From NCBI GenBank assembly GCA_032718565.1, contig JAVGVS010000007.1, positions 6,626,259-6,690,258 of the forward strand: 64,000 bases of DNA. Direction: 5' to 3'. The translations under genes and the position numbers were made by a program. The DNA comes from Distichodus sexfasciatus. Lineage: Eukaryota; Chordata; Actinopteri; Characiformes; Distichodontidae. Shown one piece after another: positions 1-12,946 of the stretch. Below the pieces are notes generated by a model. That model had not been told where the DNA came from. It saw nothing but the letters and a program-made list of their open reading frames with translations, and did not search any database. How positions within the stretch are numbered: the first letter of the stretch is position 1; the number at the start of each line of letters is the position of its first letter.

Positions 1-1382
1 TGAACTTTTTTGCCTAGAAACACTGACTCCTCAAAGCTCATTTTTCAGCAAACATGATGAAGAAGTCTACCGGCAGAGTGTTGCGTTGAACATGTATGGC
101 TGTATGGATGGTCTGTTAGCAGCAGCCATGTCGATTATTTTCACGTGAGTTAAACTGAAAGGGACTGAAATAGAGGGGTAAAAACAGGTGAAAATGCCTA
201 ATCTGAGAACTACTTCAGAGACATGTTTACTGGAGCTCATAGACCTATTTTAATTTGTTGAAAAAGTGTATTATATGTGACCTTTAAGCATTAACTTGCC
301 TCAAACATTAAAAGAATTAGAATTAGTGCTCAGAAGGATTTGGTTGCAAAACATTTGCCCCTGGCATCAATCTGTAACCCACAGACCCAAACCCCTAGTT
401 GAATCTGCCAGGCCTGTATCACAGCCATGCTCAGTTCATGATCATATTCAATTAATCAACCTGTTTCTGTTGAGAGCCTGTTGCTTTCAACACTGCTTCA
501 GACACCTAATCATGTGATAGACTCCAGTAAAATAATTCATTCTGCAATAATACCAGCAGTCACTTCATCACAGCCATCACCTCACTTCATATCCAAGCTG
601 CTGGAGTGCAGAGCCAAAAGTGTGTCAATGAGAAAACACTTACAGACTCTATGTATACTCAAAATCTGGCCAATTGTATGTCTGGCCTTAGATACTGAGG
701 CAGCAAAATGTAATAAATTGATTAAAGTGAATGGTTATTTGTCATTATGAACACACCTCAGCACATAGTGCACCACAGCAAAATGTGACCTCTGCATTTG
801 ACCCATCTGTGAATAAGCAGTGGGTACCTTTTTTTCAATGCCTGGGGACAGTACTTTGCTCATGAGTACCTCAATGGTACCTTTAACAGTCCAGGACTTG
901 AGTCAGAGGGCAAAATCCCTAACTGTTACACTACCAACATTAAACATGACCCATTAAAATAACTGAGCGTGACTACAAACAGACTATGTTCTGTTTGGCC
1001 AACTATGACATGATAAAAAATGAAATGTGAATGTTCATAATGTGCTTTGACTATGTTACCTTTATTATTCTTTAATATGTGTCATAAAATAATGTCGTAG
1101 GCCAGTCTGACCCATTAAATAAGCAGCACTGGCCCACTGGCTTTTCTTTAGTATGTAAAAAGACAATATGCCTGCAAATTAAACAAATGAAAACACGCTG
1201 GAATGTCTGACCAGGTGTTCTATGTTGAGTGCATGTCAAAGCATTACTCTACAGTGCTGAAAATGGGGCTGTAACCAAATCTTTTGTCTAGTGAAAGATG
1301 AATGGATCCACCATTTTGTACTGGACTGTTAATTAAGAAGTCAGAAACAGTTCAAGTGTAGTGATGTAAGAACATGACTTAC
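1..1382 (-). other. shank3 intron, partial (3' of the first PDZ exon)
   Basis: AT-rich intron DNA. A divergent SINE-A copy lies at 723-938. Nothing else is recognised, and the frames present are short and unlike known proteins. No exon for the rest of the PDZ was found. Confidence 0.8.
723..938 (-). mobile_element. SINE-A copy, divergent
   Basis: Plus-strand order: TTATTTGTCATTATGAACAC, CAAAATGTGACCTCTGCATT, TGACCCATCTGTG, GCTCATGAGTACCTCAATGG, and a final CTAACTGTTACACTACCAAC, the inverted box-A head. Confidence 0.8.
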
Positions 1383-1465
1383 CTTTTGCTCCTCGGAGGA
1401 CGAAGCCAAAGCCTTCATTCTCTTTCTTCTGAAGCACAGCATCCTTCTCCTCAATGATGTAATCA
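1383..1465 (-). CDS. shank3: shank3 exon: start of PDZ domain
   Basis: This 83-bp exon has acceptor CTTGTTCCCAG and donor AAAAG|GTAAGT. It encodes DYIIEEKDAVLQKKENEGFG then FVLRGAK, 27 codons plus one base. The GFGF carboxylate-binding loop of the PDZ is intact. In known SHANKs this PDZ binds the C-termini of SAPAP/GKAP proteins at excitatory postsynaptic densities, and the stretch before GFGF forms an N-terminal extension that adds to SAPAP binding. The SDY start and AVLQK resemble SHANK3; IIEEK and KK.NEGF resemble SHANK2. The next exon, expected to encode the PIEEFTPTPAFPALQYLES part of the PDZ, is not in bases 1-1382. The frame is confirmed by the phase match with the exon at 5409-5484. 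Confidence 0.97.
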
Positions 1466-2012
1466 CTGGGAACAAGAGAGAGGAGGGCACCCAGCTCAGA
1501 ATCCAGCACCATGCCCACACACAAGTGCCCCGACTGGCCAGGGTGGGCAGGGCAGTTTGATTACACTCCTTAGGTTTCCCACCCGACTTTACCAAAGAAA
1601 ATATTATAGGAATGTTTTCAAAAAGAGAGAGAGAAAACACCCCTTTCCTCTGATGCTGAAGAGCCAATCAGGATAAAAGCTGTGACAGGAAAGAAGAAAA
1701 TGAGATAAAAAAAATGCCCAGGTGGGAGTTTTAGTCCCTTTGCACTACTCCACAGCAGCCTCCATTACTGCATTAAGAGATTGGATAAAATGCTAATATC
1801 ATCCTCTTTACGCTATTAAAAAGAAGAGCAGAAATATGAGGGCATTCACCTCTCTCTTTTCCCCCTAACACTGAGCAAAGCTGAGGTTAAAGACTTTTAC
1901 ATATTGAAAGCAGGACACAGTATGAGCAAAATTACAGACAGCATGATCACAAAGAGAGAGAGAGACAGACAGAAAGTTGCAAGGGTGGTCTTTCACTCCC
2001 ACTCCCACTTGA

Positions 2013-2032
2013 ACACACACACACACACACAC
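2013..2032. repeat. (AC)n microsatellite
   Basis: Ten AC units, followed by a GA-rich stretch to about 2082. Confidence 0.95.
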
Positions 2033-4320
2033 ATAATGAGAGAGAGAGGGGGAGAGAAAGATGAAGAGAGACAGGGAGAGACCACGCCCCTAAACTCCAT
2101 CGGCAGCCATCTGGCCATCTGTCTGGTTGTGTGGAGATGGCTATAGCTGGCTTCATTTGTGCAAACAGCCGATGCAGCTCAGTGCTTAGCTCTTACTCAC
2201 TCATACACCCTCAGACTCAGTCATCACATAAACACAAACCACCTCTCGCATCCCACAAATAACGCAATTACACCCCACCTATAACAACCGGTCACTGCTC
2301 TTTATGAATAATAGACCAGCAGGTGTTTTACTATTTAACACAGAAAAAGCATTTTCAAAAATGTGTGTCACCTACGAAATAGGAAGAACAAATGACCTAG
2401 AGTCCCTGTACATACAGAAATGACAGGTTAGACAGGTAAAAGACCCTGTATTTTGTCTGCTGATCGCCCTGTAACACTGCCAACACAGATTTACAGTGTA
2501 ATCAAATCTGTTTTCAGTGCAGCATTTGTGCTGAGTAAGGTAGTGCTACTATCAGAACTTGACCACTGTTATATCATGGGAATTATAATAATACAATCTC
2601 TACCTCCCTCTTTTCCCTCCACCTTCTTTCTGTGTGTGTGTGTGTGTGTGTTGGGTGTTCATCACTGATGCATTAGGAGTGACAAGAACATAATTGGGCA
2701 GTGAATAATCAATTAGATCAATTACGGATGATTCCATCACATTAGGTTAACGAGAGCGAGGCACAATATCCTACAGGACTCCAGATAAGCCTTTGTGTGA
2801 CAGGGAACTCACGGTTGAGCTTCACATCCCTTCCCCTTTGGAGGTTATGACACACAGTGCAATATTCAATTTAGACTCATTTATGGAAAGAGACCCAGAT
2901 TAACAGTAGACAACAAGACAGCACTGTACAGAACATTAGCATAGAAAAATTAACAGGGGTTAAATAAACCTGGGGTTGATACAATCTTTCATTGCCGGTT
3001 TTGGGGAGTTACTCAGTGCTTTGAAATCCATTTTTAGAAAACAAGGTAACTATATTTACTTTTAACAAGAGTTTTAGGGAAAACTTTAGGCAACAAGCTA
3101 TATATGTGACTTATAGTGAAGAATGAATTAGAGGCTCACTCTCATTTGCATAATGCTGACTGCTCCTTTCATTTGCAGCCTTCATTCCTTATTAGAAGCA
3201 TTAGCATTTTCGGATGGTGTATTGAAATTTGACACACTAATGGCTCAGAGTGTCATGCTGTTCTCCTTAATCACAGCAAATCGGCAGTCTGCCCAAAACC
3301 CCTCTACTCAAGCTAAACTACAGTCCCACATTAATACCACATTCACCTTATTTTATGAGTAAAAGCACAATATTATTAGACTCCGCTGCTTTAATTTTAT
3401 CCACAAGAGGGCGTTTCACATTATAACAGAATTTGACACTTTTCATTAGCCCCTCAATAAAACAGAGGACTACTTGGGAAATGTGAAGAACCGTATATTC
3501 CATAAGGTTTTCTCTGTTAGATAAATTTATAAAAATGTGACCAACTGAACGATTAAAAATCGTTCCTGATGGAATAACATCACTTAAATACAATGTCCAG
3601 ACTAACAGATAGCAGGCTAGATCTCTTGAACAGCACACTGAGTATTAAAATGTAAAAAACAACTGTGCTACTATCTGAGTCACACTATGAACTATTTTGC
3701 GCCAGCGTTAAGCTGAACTCTAAAACAACTCAACAATGACTGCAAGAATTTATGACGAGCCATCCCCTTTGTTATATTTATCCACCTGGCTGTGTGGAAG
3801 CTTCAGTATAAAATTCAAACATGTCGACTAAACCTTTATGTGGAAATTCAGAGTGCTCTGAGAACAGAAAAAAATGTGTAACACCACATGAAGGCAAACA
3901 TTATTGAAATGATATAATTGAGGCACTGTGTGCAAAAAGCATAAAAATGTAATCAATGTAGATTTTGTATACTGACAAATAAACTGCAAAAAATCAGAAA
4001 ACATCAATTGAAATTAGGAGTTGAGTGTGTACTAAATGCTTTAAATATAGAGAACAAATGTACATCAAGTACGTGGATGCAGACACAAACCAACAGTACT
4101 TTACTACAGTTTTGAGCCATCCCTAATTTCTTCATATTTTAATTCCAAAGAGCCAGACTTTCTTGAGGAACAGTATTGTGGTATTTTCCTAGCAAATCAT
4201 AAGAGTGGTACTGTAAATACATCTCTCATAGTTTACACTACAAAATGAAGCACATTTTGATAGAGAGCACTGAATTCAGAGAGCATGTTAATGAAGCAGC
4301 CCCCCATCACTAAAGACAGC

Positions 4321-4323
<3 letters not shown>

Positions 4324-4352
<29 letters not shown>
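4324..4352. repeat. (CA)n microsatellite
   Basis: About fourteen uninterrupted CA units. Confidence 0.95.
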
Positions 4353-4354
<2 letters not shown>

Positions 4355-5408
4355 CCATGCTCACGCTATGAATTCTCAAACTTTACCAACATACACTCTG
4401 ACTAATAACTAAGCTCACCTGGTTAAAGGTGCACTTCAGCCTGAAGACATTCATGCAGCTAATAGTGAATGAAAGCTAATGAGCAAATAAAAACTAATGA
4501 AAGCTTTTAGCATAAGTCTGTGGGCGGTGTGCCACTTTAATTGAATGAAGGGATGAAAGAACAAAATCCAAGCAATATTTCTGAACCACTCAACTGTGCA
4601 GCTGGGCCCATCTCCAATCCTAAAGTTACGACTGGGGCACCATGTGGATTTATTCAACCCGGCAGTTAAAGTTACTGCAGAGTTAGTCAGTAAAAAGATG
4701 CCAAAAAAACGGCCTCCACAATCTGGTGGAAGTGGTAAATCAAAGCAAAAGCCATGTCATTGTGACGGAGCACAAAAGCACCCACGTGGGCCGGCGCTCA
4801 GGAGCGAGGCACGGACGTGAAATTCCTCTCGCTAGCAGCCCTTTTTGCTGTTTGTTGTTGTCGGGCAGAGCGACTGAAGGAAGATGGATGGAGTGAAGAT
4901 GTTCAGTTTGACAGAGAGACTCCAGTCATTAATCCTCTCCCTCCACACCTCCGCTTAAATCACCCACCCCTCTTCTCTCCCTTCTCAGTCCAAATCCCTT
5001 CGTCCCTGACTCGTCTAAACGGGACAAGGAGGAGGGTGGTCTCATGTTGCTCACACACACATTCTCTACGTATAAAACCTTTACGGTGGCTTTCATGTTG
5101 GATCTGAACACTGATGCCAAGATAAAAAGAAGGATGTTGTTTCTCTGAGTTGTGGCCATTACTGCTGGACAGCTGTCATAAGGATAAGATATTATCATCA
5201 GGTACACACACAGACATCTGAAATGACAAATGCAGAGCACCGGGAACTTTTCAAGTTTGTGTGTTAACCCATTCCGGCCTCTAGATGGCAGAAAAACCTT
5301 GAACACTGTCCCACATTTACATACACTACAGAAATAGATACGTCAGAAAGTTGACATTAAACACACAGACACAGTCATACAGACACACACACACTCATAC
5401 CAACCTAC

Positions 5409-5484
5409 CTATAAGAGGTAAAGTTGTCGTAGGAGCCCACAGTGTAGTGTCTGAACAGCCTCTTGTTACGATCCTCTCTTGTTT
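5409..5484 (-). CDS. shank3: shank3 exon: SH3-PDZ linker
   Basis: This 76-bp exon has acceptor TTTATTTGCAG and donor ATAG|GTAGGT. It encodes 24 full codons, TREDRNKRLFRHYTVGSYDN then FTSY, with a split E codon at the start and a split S codon at the end. RLFRHYTVGSYD is conserved in all SHANKs; ETREDR.KRLF is the SHANK3 version. The segment links SH3 and PDZ and includes part of the N-terminal extension that packs on the SHANK PDZ. The final AG joins the T of the next exon to read S-DYII. The exon sits between introns of 13.0 kb and 3.9 kb. Confidence 0.97.
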
Positions 5485-6641
5485 CTGCAAATAAAAGTGG
5501 GAAACGTTATTGCAGGAACATTCAAAAGAAACAGTCGAGCAACATCTTCAGTGTGTAAGAGGAGTGTGAAGTCATGTCTGCCCATCATCAGTGTGTAGAA
5601 AGACTTTTGTGTGTGTGTGTGTGCGTGTGCGTGCATGCACGGACAGATCTGTCTCATTAATCCTGAAGCAATGTCACTTGTTAATAGGGCTGATGTCTCA
5701 AGTCTTGGTAGATTTAAGTGATTGGACTTTGGACTAGAAAATCAATGCCCTGCTGTTCTACTGAAGGACAATCTGCTGACTACACATGTGCACACAGTCT
5801 TACAGACACACACACACACACACAAAACACACTTTTGCACCAGAAGGTATGCATATCTATATATTAACACAAGCAACTATGATTCAGACTGTACTGGCAC
5901 GACTGTACTATGTAAGGTAAAAATCATGGAATTCATGAATATTCATTTAACACTCTGGTGATTTGTGGTTTGTCCTTCGATTGATGGATGCTGACACAAA
6001 ACTATCGGCACCTGAAGAGGTAAATCAGGTGATTGTGATGGAAAATGTCTGCTTAAAATGACTTATGCTACTTAAAATATTCAGAGAGAGAACACAAAAG
6101 TTAATTTCGTCCCACATAAGACTGTGATCTTTGCTGCTGCAGATGTGAGAAGGTATGGCTTGCATTAGCATTTTAATGACACGTGTTTGCATCCATGTTC
6201 GTGTGTGTTTGAGAGAGATGTGTGTGTGTGTGTATTAGAGAGAGGGGGAGAAAGAGTATGGCTGAGAGATATGATCTTAAAATAATATTGCGATATTTTT
6301 AAGCTATATTGAGATACACAATATATATCTCGATATATTCTCTCTTTCTTGGTGACAACTACAATTCCCACATTCACCTGTGCCGCGACTCAGAGCCGTG
6401 TCACAATAATGCGATTGACTTTTGTCCGGAATAATGTCAAGTAAATGGCCCTATTGTGATTGTTGTTGTTATTTATCAGCTAAAATATGTGTTTGTAATA
6501 AAGGGAAAGGTTAGACTGAATTGGAGCATTTTTGCGAGTGATGGCATTCCACATGACAGTCGCAAGCATCCACACACAGTGCGTTTAAATGCATTTGGGA
6601 AACGCACCCCTAAATGGACACCCAATACTCAGATTAAGTGT

Positions 6642-6745
6642 GGCATTGTGGATTAGTTGGTTAAAGAGCCTGTCTAGTAAACAGGAGGTCCAGGCTCTGT
6701 GTGAAAGCCAATCAAAGGCTGTGGGTTCGAGTCTCACCAGAGTCT
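6642..6745 (+). pseudogene. tRNA-Thr(AGT)-like pseudogene with 30-nt insertion
   Basis: The anticodon arm is perfect: CCTGT, loop CTAGTAA, ACAGG, with anticodon AGT at 6676-6678, as in vertebrate tRNA-Thr. A TTAGTTGGTTAAAG D-loop and a pairing T-arm GTGGG-TTCGAGT-CTCAC (6721-6737) are also present. Between the variable loop and the T-arm lie 30 extra nt (6691-6720), which include a small AGCC/GGCT hairpin. The D-stem has two mismatches and the acceptor stem one, so this is most likely a pseudogene or an old SINE head. A SINE-B copy starts a few bases downstream. Confidence 0.6.
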
Positions 6746-6748
6746 AAT

Positions 6749-6916
6749 GTTGGGGTGTTGGTGGTGTAGTGGTTAGGATACTTGTCTCTGGACCAAGAGG
6801 TCATAGGGTCGAATTCTACTGAGCAAGACCCTTGTGGCTCTCAGGAAGACTCTTCCTGAAATTAGGAAAATGGACTTCCCTCTAGGTAAGAGCGTCTGCT
6901 AACTGCTGTGTGTGAT
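6749..6916 (+). mobile_element. SINE-B copy (tRNA-Glu-like head)
   Basis: Head GTGGTGTAGTGGTTAGGATA resembles the D-arm of tRNA-Glu, with a degenerate box B (GGGTCGAATTC). The body has GAGCAAGACCC and the tail TAAGAGCGTCTGCTAA, the usual SINE-B plan. Confidence 0.7.
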
Positions 6917-7735
6917 TCATTTATCAACTGTCATCTGAAACACAACAATCATTTTGAATAATATATTGAAATTGTTTACATTCACAAATTAAGTATTTAT
7001 GTGAACATCACATTCACTTTTCATTTGCAGCTTTTCGGTAATTTGGTAATCACTTCCGAATTTAATCTGAGGGATGAGCAACAGTTTGGGATTAGCACAG
7101 CTGAGACTCATTTACACCAGATGGCAAAAGAACAATCATAACTGAGGGTCAAAGACACACACACACCTGCACAAACACAGACGCGCACACACACTCGCAT
7201 GCACAAACATACACACACCGAAATGTAACCTCATTCAAAAACAGACAGATAAATCAAGAATCACTCTGAACACACGAGGGGGAAAACATCTTAAAAGCAA
7301 GGCCAAGGTGTTAGCAGAGGAAAGCTTATCTATCATTCCTCAAATGGCCCATTAGCGGGAAGGAATGAGCCACAAATCACACAGCTTCAAGCTTTCAACA
7401 CACTGATTCAAATCATGGCCAAGTAATCCCCTACCGACAACAATAATCTTCAGCCTACTGAGGAAAAAAAGACCCCCACAAGCCAATCCACTCTGTAATT
7501 CAAACCTGGGAACAATTTTAGAACACGTTTCCTAAAGCTGCATGCTCATTTAAAGTTGAAAAAGGTCACAAAGTCATGCTGTACCAACCTATACTCAAAG
7601 CAACCTCAATTAGGACATAATCAAATTGTTTGATTGTATATAAAACTCATTATTCCCCAAAGAATAACCACATATGAATACTAATGTGCCCTTGGCTTGA
7701 CCACGCACATCCATGCTTTTTTTTTTTACATTTCC

Positions 7736-7926
7736 ATTTACAGGATTTATAAAATGCTCTTATCCAGAACAACTTCCATTTTCTAATTACAGGGACAGTC
7801 TCCCTGGAGAGACTTGTGGTTTAGGGTCTTGCTCCTGTTGATAGTGCTGGAGGAAGGATTTGAACCCATGGCCTCTTGGTAAAGAGGCGAGTATCCTAAT
7901 AACTAGACCATTACCACCACACCGCT
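7736..7926 (-). mobile_element. SINE-B copy
   Basis: In reverse it has a TAGTTATTAGGATAC head, box B GGGTTCAAATCC, a GAGCAAGACCC motif, and the CTTATCCAGAACAACTT tail block seen here in plus orientation. Divergent but full-length in plan. Confidence 0.7.
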
Positions 7927-9648
7927 GTATAAAGATCAGTTAAAAGTGGACACTTGACACAAGAAGACTCAAATCCTCTGTTCCTGCTTAATTCCATTCT
8001 GAATTGGTAAAGTCCTTGGAAATTATCCCTCCTGATTAAACAAGTTTAGTCTGTGTGCATGAGTCTAAAAAATTTCGAGAATTGAGCAGCTACTTTTCCA
8101 CACATATTTCTTTTTCCCAGGCCAATACACACTTTCTTACGCACAGGAGTATATATGAAACAGCTCAGAAATCACCATAATAATTCAAATAAGAGGTGAC
8201 TGCACCACAGCAAGCCTTCAGGGCAGTGTGAGATTATGGCAACAGCCAGCATAGTACACATAGTTATATAAGATTCCAGCTTCAGCAGAATCAAAATCCA
8301 ACCCAGCCTTCAGGCATATTAATGGATGAAACAGTTCAACAAGAAGAAGTTCTTATTTGTAATAAAAATCACACCAAATGTTTTAGTGCAGCAGCATAGA
8401 AGATAGAAATTTGTTCATCAACACTAAACCTCAAAATCATATTCAACTGAAAACTTATTATTCTGTTTACAACAAAAGCATGTAGTCAAACAAACATTGA
8501 TATTTATCACTATAGTACTCTCCAGACGAGTACACAGATGAGCCCTGTTACTGCAGTGTTGTATGTGACACACGTGAAGTCTGCAGATATGGAGCCCTGA
8601 CGGTACGTATAGGGCTAGTTCCTGTTAATCTGCACTTTCAGCAGAACTCATCCTGGAACTCAGGTTGGGCTGGATGCTGCTGGCTGAAGGACAAAGTCTT
8701 GGTTCTCTCTTTGTACTCCTTAATCGTACAGGAAAGCTGCAGGCTGACAGATCTGCTTAACTCTCAATTTCTCTCACCTCCCTCTTTAACCTCTCTTGTC
8801 CTTGTTAAGCAGCTGTGTGCATGTCTCTGTGCTTGATTTTAAGGTTCCTTCTCCTTTTATTTCTCCTCAATCCCTTTTGCTGGCTGGGTTCTCAGATAAG
8901 GCACCTTATGTAGTATAAAATAGAACAGGTTTGCACACAATCTCAACACACAAATGAGTAAACTAAAATTGCACCTAAATAGTGCAAAGCTAAAACCTAA
9001 ACACCATGATTTTTAGATAAAAGCTGCACTGTTTAAAAAGTATATTTCCTCATGAACACCAAAATATACTGCAGAAATTTTTTTTAAAAAGCCCATTTTC
9101 CTGTTATTGCTACATATCCTTAAAAGGAGAGTAATACGAGCAGGCACCCTCACACCCTCACACACACACACGCACACAGTCTGCGGTAAATGGGTCAGAG
9201 CAGTAGGGTGGCGGCTGGTTTCCCTCCCCGGTTGATAATGCCGCTCAGACTCCAGGCCGATACTGATGTGATTTCTGCATCGCCTCTTTCCCCTCACCTT
9301 CGCTCTCCACCATCTCACTCCATCCTCAACACTTTTACTTAATCTTAGACTTTTATCTCCCTCCATGCCTGCATGTATCTCTGTGGTCTGGCCTGTGCAA
9401 AGTCAACCCATGTTTGTGAAGGGATAGAAGGATGGATTTAGTGGTCAAGCACATACTATGCATTTGTCTGTTTCCCTTTGTGAGATATGTGCTATTTTTT
9501 AGCAGCAATAAAAGGGGGATTATGAATTGTGGGACCTTTGAGAGGTGATACTGGGGAAATATTTCCATCCCGTTCAGACATAAGACGAGATGAAAATATG
9601 GTAGGTGCTTATCTGTCCAAGAATAGAGCTTAAACTTTTTATCTATTA

Positions 9649-10068
9649 CAGAGGTGTCAAAAGTACACACATTCTTCACTCAAGTAGAAGTATAGATACA
9701 TTAAAAGACTCTAGTTATAAAAAGTATTGACTCGACTTCTTTACTCAAGTCAAAGTACAGGCTCTAAAACATACTTAATGTATAAAAGTATAAAGTACCC
9801 TTGCAATGGACAAGACCACCATTTTAGGGCAAAGTTGACTGGACTCCATGTCCAAGCTTTATGTAGCGCACAAGCAAAGAAAAATAAAGCCACATGAATA
9901 CATAAAGCTGCACTGCTCATTACCAACATTATGCATGATAACTCCCACTATCCTTAAAGCCTCATACAAAAATATTATAGCGCTGTAAATAGCACAATAT
10001 ACTTTAAATAAACTGAAGTGAATTGAAGTGAATTTTGTCGAGCTAAGCTTCTTTAGTTGCCACCTGTA

Positions 10069-10114
<46 letters not shown>

Positions 10115-10436
10115 TTATTGTGTTGAATGCCATGTGCAAAGACAAATACACCAATGGGATTGTCTTTTCTGTGCATGTTTACTACGTTTTTAAGCCTCAA
10201 CCAATCTGTCATGGTGTCTGGATGGCGCACATTATTGATACAGAACAGGTAAGATGCAGAGTAACAAGCCTGATTTGAAAATGCAAGGAGTAGAAAGTAC
10301 AGATATTCATCCTAAAATGTACGCAGTAAAAGCTAAAAGTTGTCACCAAAAAAAAGCTCAAGTAAAGTACAGACAAACGAAAATTCTACTTAAGTGCAGT
10401 TATGAAGTATTTGTACTTTGTTACTTCCCTTCTCTG
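9649..10436. mobile_element. hAT-like MITE with 8-bp flanking duplication
   Basis: Starts CAGAGGTGTCAAAAGTACAC and ends TTACTTCCCTTCTCTG, so its ends are short inverted repeats (CAGAGGTG / CAGAGAAG). It is flanked by ATCTATTA (9641-9648) and GTCTATTA (10437-10444), an 8-bp duplication with one change. Internal ACTCAAGT and AAAGTA motifs repeat near both ends. It has no transposase and contains a (TC)n array. The 8-bp duplication and end type fit the hAT superfamily. Confidence 0.8.
10072..10111. repeat. (TC)n microsatellite
   Basis: Twenty uninterrupted TC units inside the hAT-like MITE at 9649-10436. Confidence 0.95.
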
Positions 10437-11370
10437 GTCTATTACAATGCTAAAAACATAGTAACAAAAATATTGTCCACATCACTGATTCATAATAAAA
10501 TGTACTGTGTAATGCTATTTTTTCCTTTTTACAGCTTGAAAAGGTTGTTATAGAACATGATATGTTACAGGACATTTCATATGATTGTTAATATGACTAA
10601 ACTAAAACATGCTTAAGCTTGCTGTCTCCAGGTCAGAATGTGTTTATGATGTGTAAAATTCATATCATTGTGGTGACAAAGCACCATGACAGTGTGTCTT
10701 TGTGAGTGTGCATATCTGGCAGAGCCACAGGCCAGACTGATATCTCATCAAACATACAGTCATGGTTACGCTGGAGGCCTAGCAACGCAATAAAACACAA
10801 TCATTTCAAAACAGTAGAGCTGCAAGCTCTGACAAAGAGTTATAACCCACCAGAAAGAGCCAGACACAACAAAACCTATTACAGTGCTACTGTCTCCTAT
10901 TAGACCTTAGACTCACTTAGCACAACATGCACATCTACACACACATTCACTGTTACACAAACCCTTCTCTCACACAATCTCAGTGTCTCTAAAATAGTCC
11001 CTGCGGTAATACTCCTGCCCTGTTTTTTCAGCAATCTGCTCCACATAAATCCAGCTCATTGGTGCAAAATATCTGTTCAGAGCCTCATAAAACCAGCAGA
11101 GTCTCTATCATTAAAAAGCAAAAATTACTAGGCATCAGCTTGCCTATAACTTCAGTTAGCTTTTCACTAGAGGAATGAAGAATTGATCAAACCCTCGCAG
11201 GGTGTTCTGGCAGTGATGTAAACCTTTTCATCTTTATTTTATGAGTTTCATGAAATATCACAGTATTGACTAAGTGTACACTGTGATCACAAAATTCTGC
11301 CTGTCAGTTTGCACCAGGGCATGGACAGCTGGAATCTACATTATCAATGGGACACTGTTGGTTACAAACA

Positions 11371-11640
11371 GTGGAGCAGTTGGTAGTGTAAGGGTTAGAG
11401 AGTTGTACCCATGATCGGAAGTTCGCTGGTTCAAGTCCTGGACCGGTAGTGGTACAACTGAGGTAGTCATGAGCATGGTACTGTCCCCAAGCACTGCTCT
11501 CTGGGCGGTGCCCGTCAGCTGCCCACTGCTTCTTCATGGTTAGGTCAAATGCAGAGGTCACAATTCATCGTGGTGCACTGTGCGCTGTGCTGTGGTGTGT
11601 TCACAACGACAAATAATCTCTCACTCACTCATTCACTCAA
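11371..11640 (+). mobile_element. SINE-A copy with CACT tail
   Basis: Box A TAGTGTAAGGG and box B GGTTCAAGTCC fit RNA polymerase III promoter consensus. The body (CTGAGGTAGTCATGAGCATG, CAAATGCAGAGGTCAC, TGTGGTGTGTTCACAACGAC) is complete and ends in a TCACTCACTCATTCACTC tail. This and the 32537 copy define the family best. Confidence 0.85.
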
Positions 11641-12946
11641 ACCTTCTACAGCTAAATAATGCAGATGTGAAGCCACAGGTAGCCCAGGATTATATGTTTA
11701 CATCACAGATATAAAGTCATCATTTTTTAAAAAGACAGATGTAGAACCATATGCAAATATCTATGCTTTTGCATTAAATTAAATTAAATAAACTAAGTAA
11801 TGCTATTTTCACTATAGCTTTATGAAAGAAAACATCACAATATCCATAAGCACACTCAGAAATTCCCCTTAGTTACAGGAATGCAAGTTGAATACAACAT
11901 TGTTCTACATCTGCCGTCTAAACATGATGTTGTATCACATTTTTTCCCTTCACTTCTTTCCCTTTATATTCATTTCCATTTATACAAATACAGTTTGTCA
12001 TACATTTTATAATCTTACAAAGAAACACAGAATTCTTTAGGCTTGTAACCTCAAATACTCTGGGTCATCAAAGGCAGCTGAACTGTACACTGTCTCAGCA
12101 CGTTCCTCATTTCAGCACCATGGACAGAGCCATTAAAACAGATAGCGCCATTGTAAACATAGAGGCAGAACACCACATAGCTGCAGAGCCATAATGAGGC
12201 CCAGCTGAGCGGGATGCAGACACATCAGCAGTACCATAAAAGCAGCCAAGAGAGAAGAGAGAGACATGCAGACACAATGCCTGGCCACTGTAGCTCTCTG
12301 TGCCGCTCTCCTCACATTCACCAGACGACGGTAACAGAGACCCATCTTTCATGCTCCAGTTGCAACACAAGAAACAGAAATATTGACATCAACTCCCAGA
12401 CCAAGATTTCCTGAACAGACTCTGCAACCATTACTATGTCTCTCAGTATTGTGTCACATTGCTATTGTTTTCATACTGGTGTATGAAAACAAAAAATAAA
12501 TTGACATTCTCTTATTATCATCCAAAGGGGTAACCGCAGATGAACTGGTATCATTACAGCAGAAAAATGACAATTAAACAAATGAAAAGAAAGATTGAGG
12601 ATGTATCTATTATCCATGTTATGAGTATTGTGATGGTGTAGTTTATTAACTAGAAGGCACGGCACAGCTCCTCTTCTGGCTTTTTGTGGTTTTAGATATT
12701 TGATTCTTAAAACTTAATTACATTTTTGATCAAAATATGATTTATGAACGCAAGTTTAATATAAACTGCATTATGCCATATCATCTTGGTGAGGACTCTT
12801 ATGTAACTTTTTATTTCTGAAAATAAATGCTGGAATATATATACTTGGGTTCTTATTCTTTATTATTCTGTCCTTGTGTCTTTGTGAATTGTGCAGTCAT
12901 GATGTGAGCAGTTTCCTTCGGGATAAATAAAGTTTTCTGATTCTGA

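Larger units (their letters stand above)
1466..5408 (-). other. shank3 intron of 3.9 kb
   Basis: Intron with consensus splice ends. It holds (AC)n at 2013-2032 beside a GA-rich stretch, (TG)n at 2631-2650 and (AC)n at 4324-4352. The 4600-5110 part is slightly richer in GC and has open frames on both strands, but none resembles a known protein and no splice-bounded exon is convincing. No transposable element is clear in this intron. Confidence 0.8.

Noticed and set aside
4596..5107. Overlapping plus-strand frames with a basic stretch (KKMPKKRPPQSGG)
   Set aside because: Looked briefly like a small basic protein, but no homologue recognised, no splice or promoter evidence.
6270..6345. ATATTGCGATATTTT-type palindromic AT stretch considered as MITE
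   Set aside because: Only short AT-rich local symmetry; no paired ends.
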